A stretch of DNA of 64,000 nt from Clostridium tyrobutyricum DSM 2637 = ATCC 25755 = JCM 11008 (GTDB taxonomy: Bacteria > Bacillota > Clostridia > Clostridiales > Clostridiaceae), in the NCBI RefSeq assembly GCF_000359585.1, contig NZ_APMH01000001.1, positions 1-64,000 on the forward strand. The letters are read 5' to 3'. The notes under the pieces were generated by a model. That model was not told the origin of the DNA. It did no database searches and was given only the letters and a program-made list of their open reading frames with translations. The position numbers and the translations under genes were made by a program. Positions 62,871 through 64,000 of the stretch are shown piece after piece. The first letter of the stretch is position 1. Each line of letters opens with the position of its first letter.

Positions 62871-64000
62871 CTACCAAACTTCGTCTGAAATTTCTTTCAC
62901 TAACCTAATCTTGTCCCACTGCTGCTTTTCAGTTAAAATGTTTCCTTCTTCAGTGGATGCAAAGCCACATTGTGGACTTAAACACAATCTGTTTAGATCA
63001 ATGTATTCTGTTGCCTCTTTTATTCTCTTTATTACATCTTCTTTATTCTCAAGCTGTCCTATTTTAGAACTAATTAAACCCAATACAACAATCTTATCTT
63101 TTACAAATCTAAGTGGAGCAAAATCTCCTGCACGATCAGTATCGTATTCCAGATAAAATGCATCTACATTAACGGTACCAAATAATATTTCTGCTACAGC
63201 TTCATATCCACCTGAAGATGCCCATGTTGAATGATAGTTTCCACGGCAAACATGCATTGTAATCACCATATCATCGGGATGTCCTTTAAGTGACTCATTA
63301 TTTACCTTAGCATACAATTTGGCAATTTCATTTATATCCAGGCCTTCTTCCTGACGTGCTTCCCAATATTTTTTGTCACAAAACATTCCCCATGTACAGT
63401 CATCCAGTTGAAGGCTGCGGCAGCCAGCATCATAAAAAGCTTTTATAGCCTTTCTATAGGCATTGGCTATATCAGATACAAGTTCTTTTGTACTGCTGTA
63501 AATTGAATCTGTAATCTCCTTGTTTTCACCTCTTTGAAGCTCTGCAAGAAACTGTGCTGGTGCAGGTATGCTCTGACGTGCAATTACATCGTCGCCTGTA
63601 ATGCTTTTTAAAAATTTGTAATGTGAAACCATAGGATGATTGCTAAAACCTATTTTACCAGTAAGTACAGCAGTTTCAGGTCTAGTCTCCAAACCATTGA
63701 ATTTATATCCCTCATCTATAATCTTCCTATCTACACCATCAAGTCCCCACATAAAATCAAGGTGCCACCATGATCGCCTGAATTCACCATCTGTAACAGC
63801 TTTAAGTCCTACGGATTTTTGTTTCTCAACCAATTTTATTATTTCCTTGTTCTCAAGTTGATTTAATTCTTCAAAAGAAATTTCTCCATTTTTGAATTTA
63901 ATACGTGCATTTTTTATATTTTGTGGACGTAAGAAGCTTCCTACAATATCTGCTCTAAAAGGAGTTTTAGTTCTCTTGTCCGTTTTTTCAAATACTATAC
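62871..64000 (-). CDS. MetE-like cobalamin-independent methionine synthase family (YxjG-type), partial
   Basis: The frame is open to the window edge and would continue a few codons beyond; the first residues seen are KTPFRADIVGSFLRP, the usual opening of the short MetE-like family (about 370-380 residues). It has MHVCRGN with the zinc-binding His/Cys, YDTDRAGDFAPL and CLSPQCGFAS near the end, which hold the other zinc ligands. These proteins form the catalytic half of MetE and methylate homocysteine or a related thiol. It lies upstream of the SAM-controlled PLP enzyme but has its own stop and the gap holds the riboswitch promoter. Confidence 0.9.
   Translation of the reverse strand, partial: IVFEKTDKRTKTPFRADIVGSFLRPQNIKNARIKFKNGEISFEELNQLENKEIIKLVEKQKSVGLKAVTDGEFRRSWWHLDFMWGLDGVDRKIIDEGYKFNGLETRPETAVLTGKIGFSNHPMVSHYKFLKSITGDDVIARQSIPAPAQFLAELQRGENKEITDSIYSSTKELVSDIANAYRKAIKAFYDAGCRSLQLDDCTWGMFCDKKYWEARQEEGLDINEIAKLYAKVNNESLKGHPDDMVITMHVCRGNYHSTWASSGGYEAVAEILFGTVNVDAFYLEYDTDRAGDFAPLRFVKDKIVVLGLISSKIGQLENKEDVIKRIKEATEYIDLNRLCLSPQCGFASTEEGNILTEKQQWDKIRLVKEISDEVW

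Overview
The window is AT-rich, with short intergenic gaps, strong GGAGG-type ribosome binding sites, frequent TTG starts, a CIRCE element, an S-box riboswitch and many intrinsic terminators. Together with the gene content (CWB2 cell-wall protein, clostridial nitrogenase-like genes, TIGR04540-like protein, several antimicrobial-type ABC/two-component modules) this points to a Clostridium sensu stricto chromosome. I cannot name the species from sequence alone. I saw no rRNA, tRNA or CRISPR array.

Layout. 1-3.9 kb: edge of an IS256-type transposase, then a minus-strand nitrogenase-like operon (NifD-like, NifK-like, NifX-like) behind a promoter and leader terminator. 3.9-9.3 kb: an operon of ABC ATPase, large FtsX-type permease, response regulator and histidine kinase. 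9.4-11.7 kb: membrane protein, HAD phosphatase-like protein and HExxH membrane protein. 12-24 kb: mostly housekeeping and stress genes (NlpC/P60 hydrolase, M3 peptidase, ABC-F, YbjQ, DMT and CDF transporters, rhodanese, Ndk, monooxygenase, peroxiredoxin, methyltransferase, pentapeptide protein, soluble MCP). 24-27.8 kb: split aconitase X plus an Old-Yellow-Enzyme-type reductase. 27.9-31.8 kb: two-component system divergent from an ABC exporter. 31.8-33.6 kb: PanE-like reductase and MBL-fold hydrolase. 33.8-37.2 kb: a second response regulator/ABC/kinase operon of lantibiotic-immunity type. 37.4-38.4 kb: an internally duplicated HNH-like protein and a YwbE-like protein.

38.4-47.4 kb: CWB2 surface protein, a large unusual AAA+ protein with a ribokinase-like but apparently inactive N-terminus and a RyR-associated C-terminus, endonuclease IV, cold-shock protein, a SpoVD-like PBP, and an IS110 element with a structured upstream region that may encode its bridge RNA. 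47.7-58.1 kb: htpG behind CIRCE, an MCP, a VanH-like dehydrogenase, a heterodimeric ABC exporter, and an overlapping CheY/CheC/PAS-GGDEF module. 58.3-64 kb: LysR divergent from a DUF1275 protein and acetyltransferase, signal peptidase I, a SAM-riboswitch-controlled Cys/Met PLP enzyme, and a MetE-like gene cut by the window edge.

The best candidates for undescribed biology are the pseudo-ribokinase/AAA+/RyR-type protein (40111-42570), the NifH-less nitrogenase-like operon that keeps its P-cluster cysteines but not the N2-reduction residues (504-3809), and the aconitase X/flavin reductase cluster (24084-27839).
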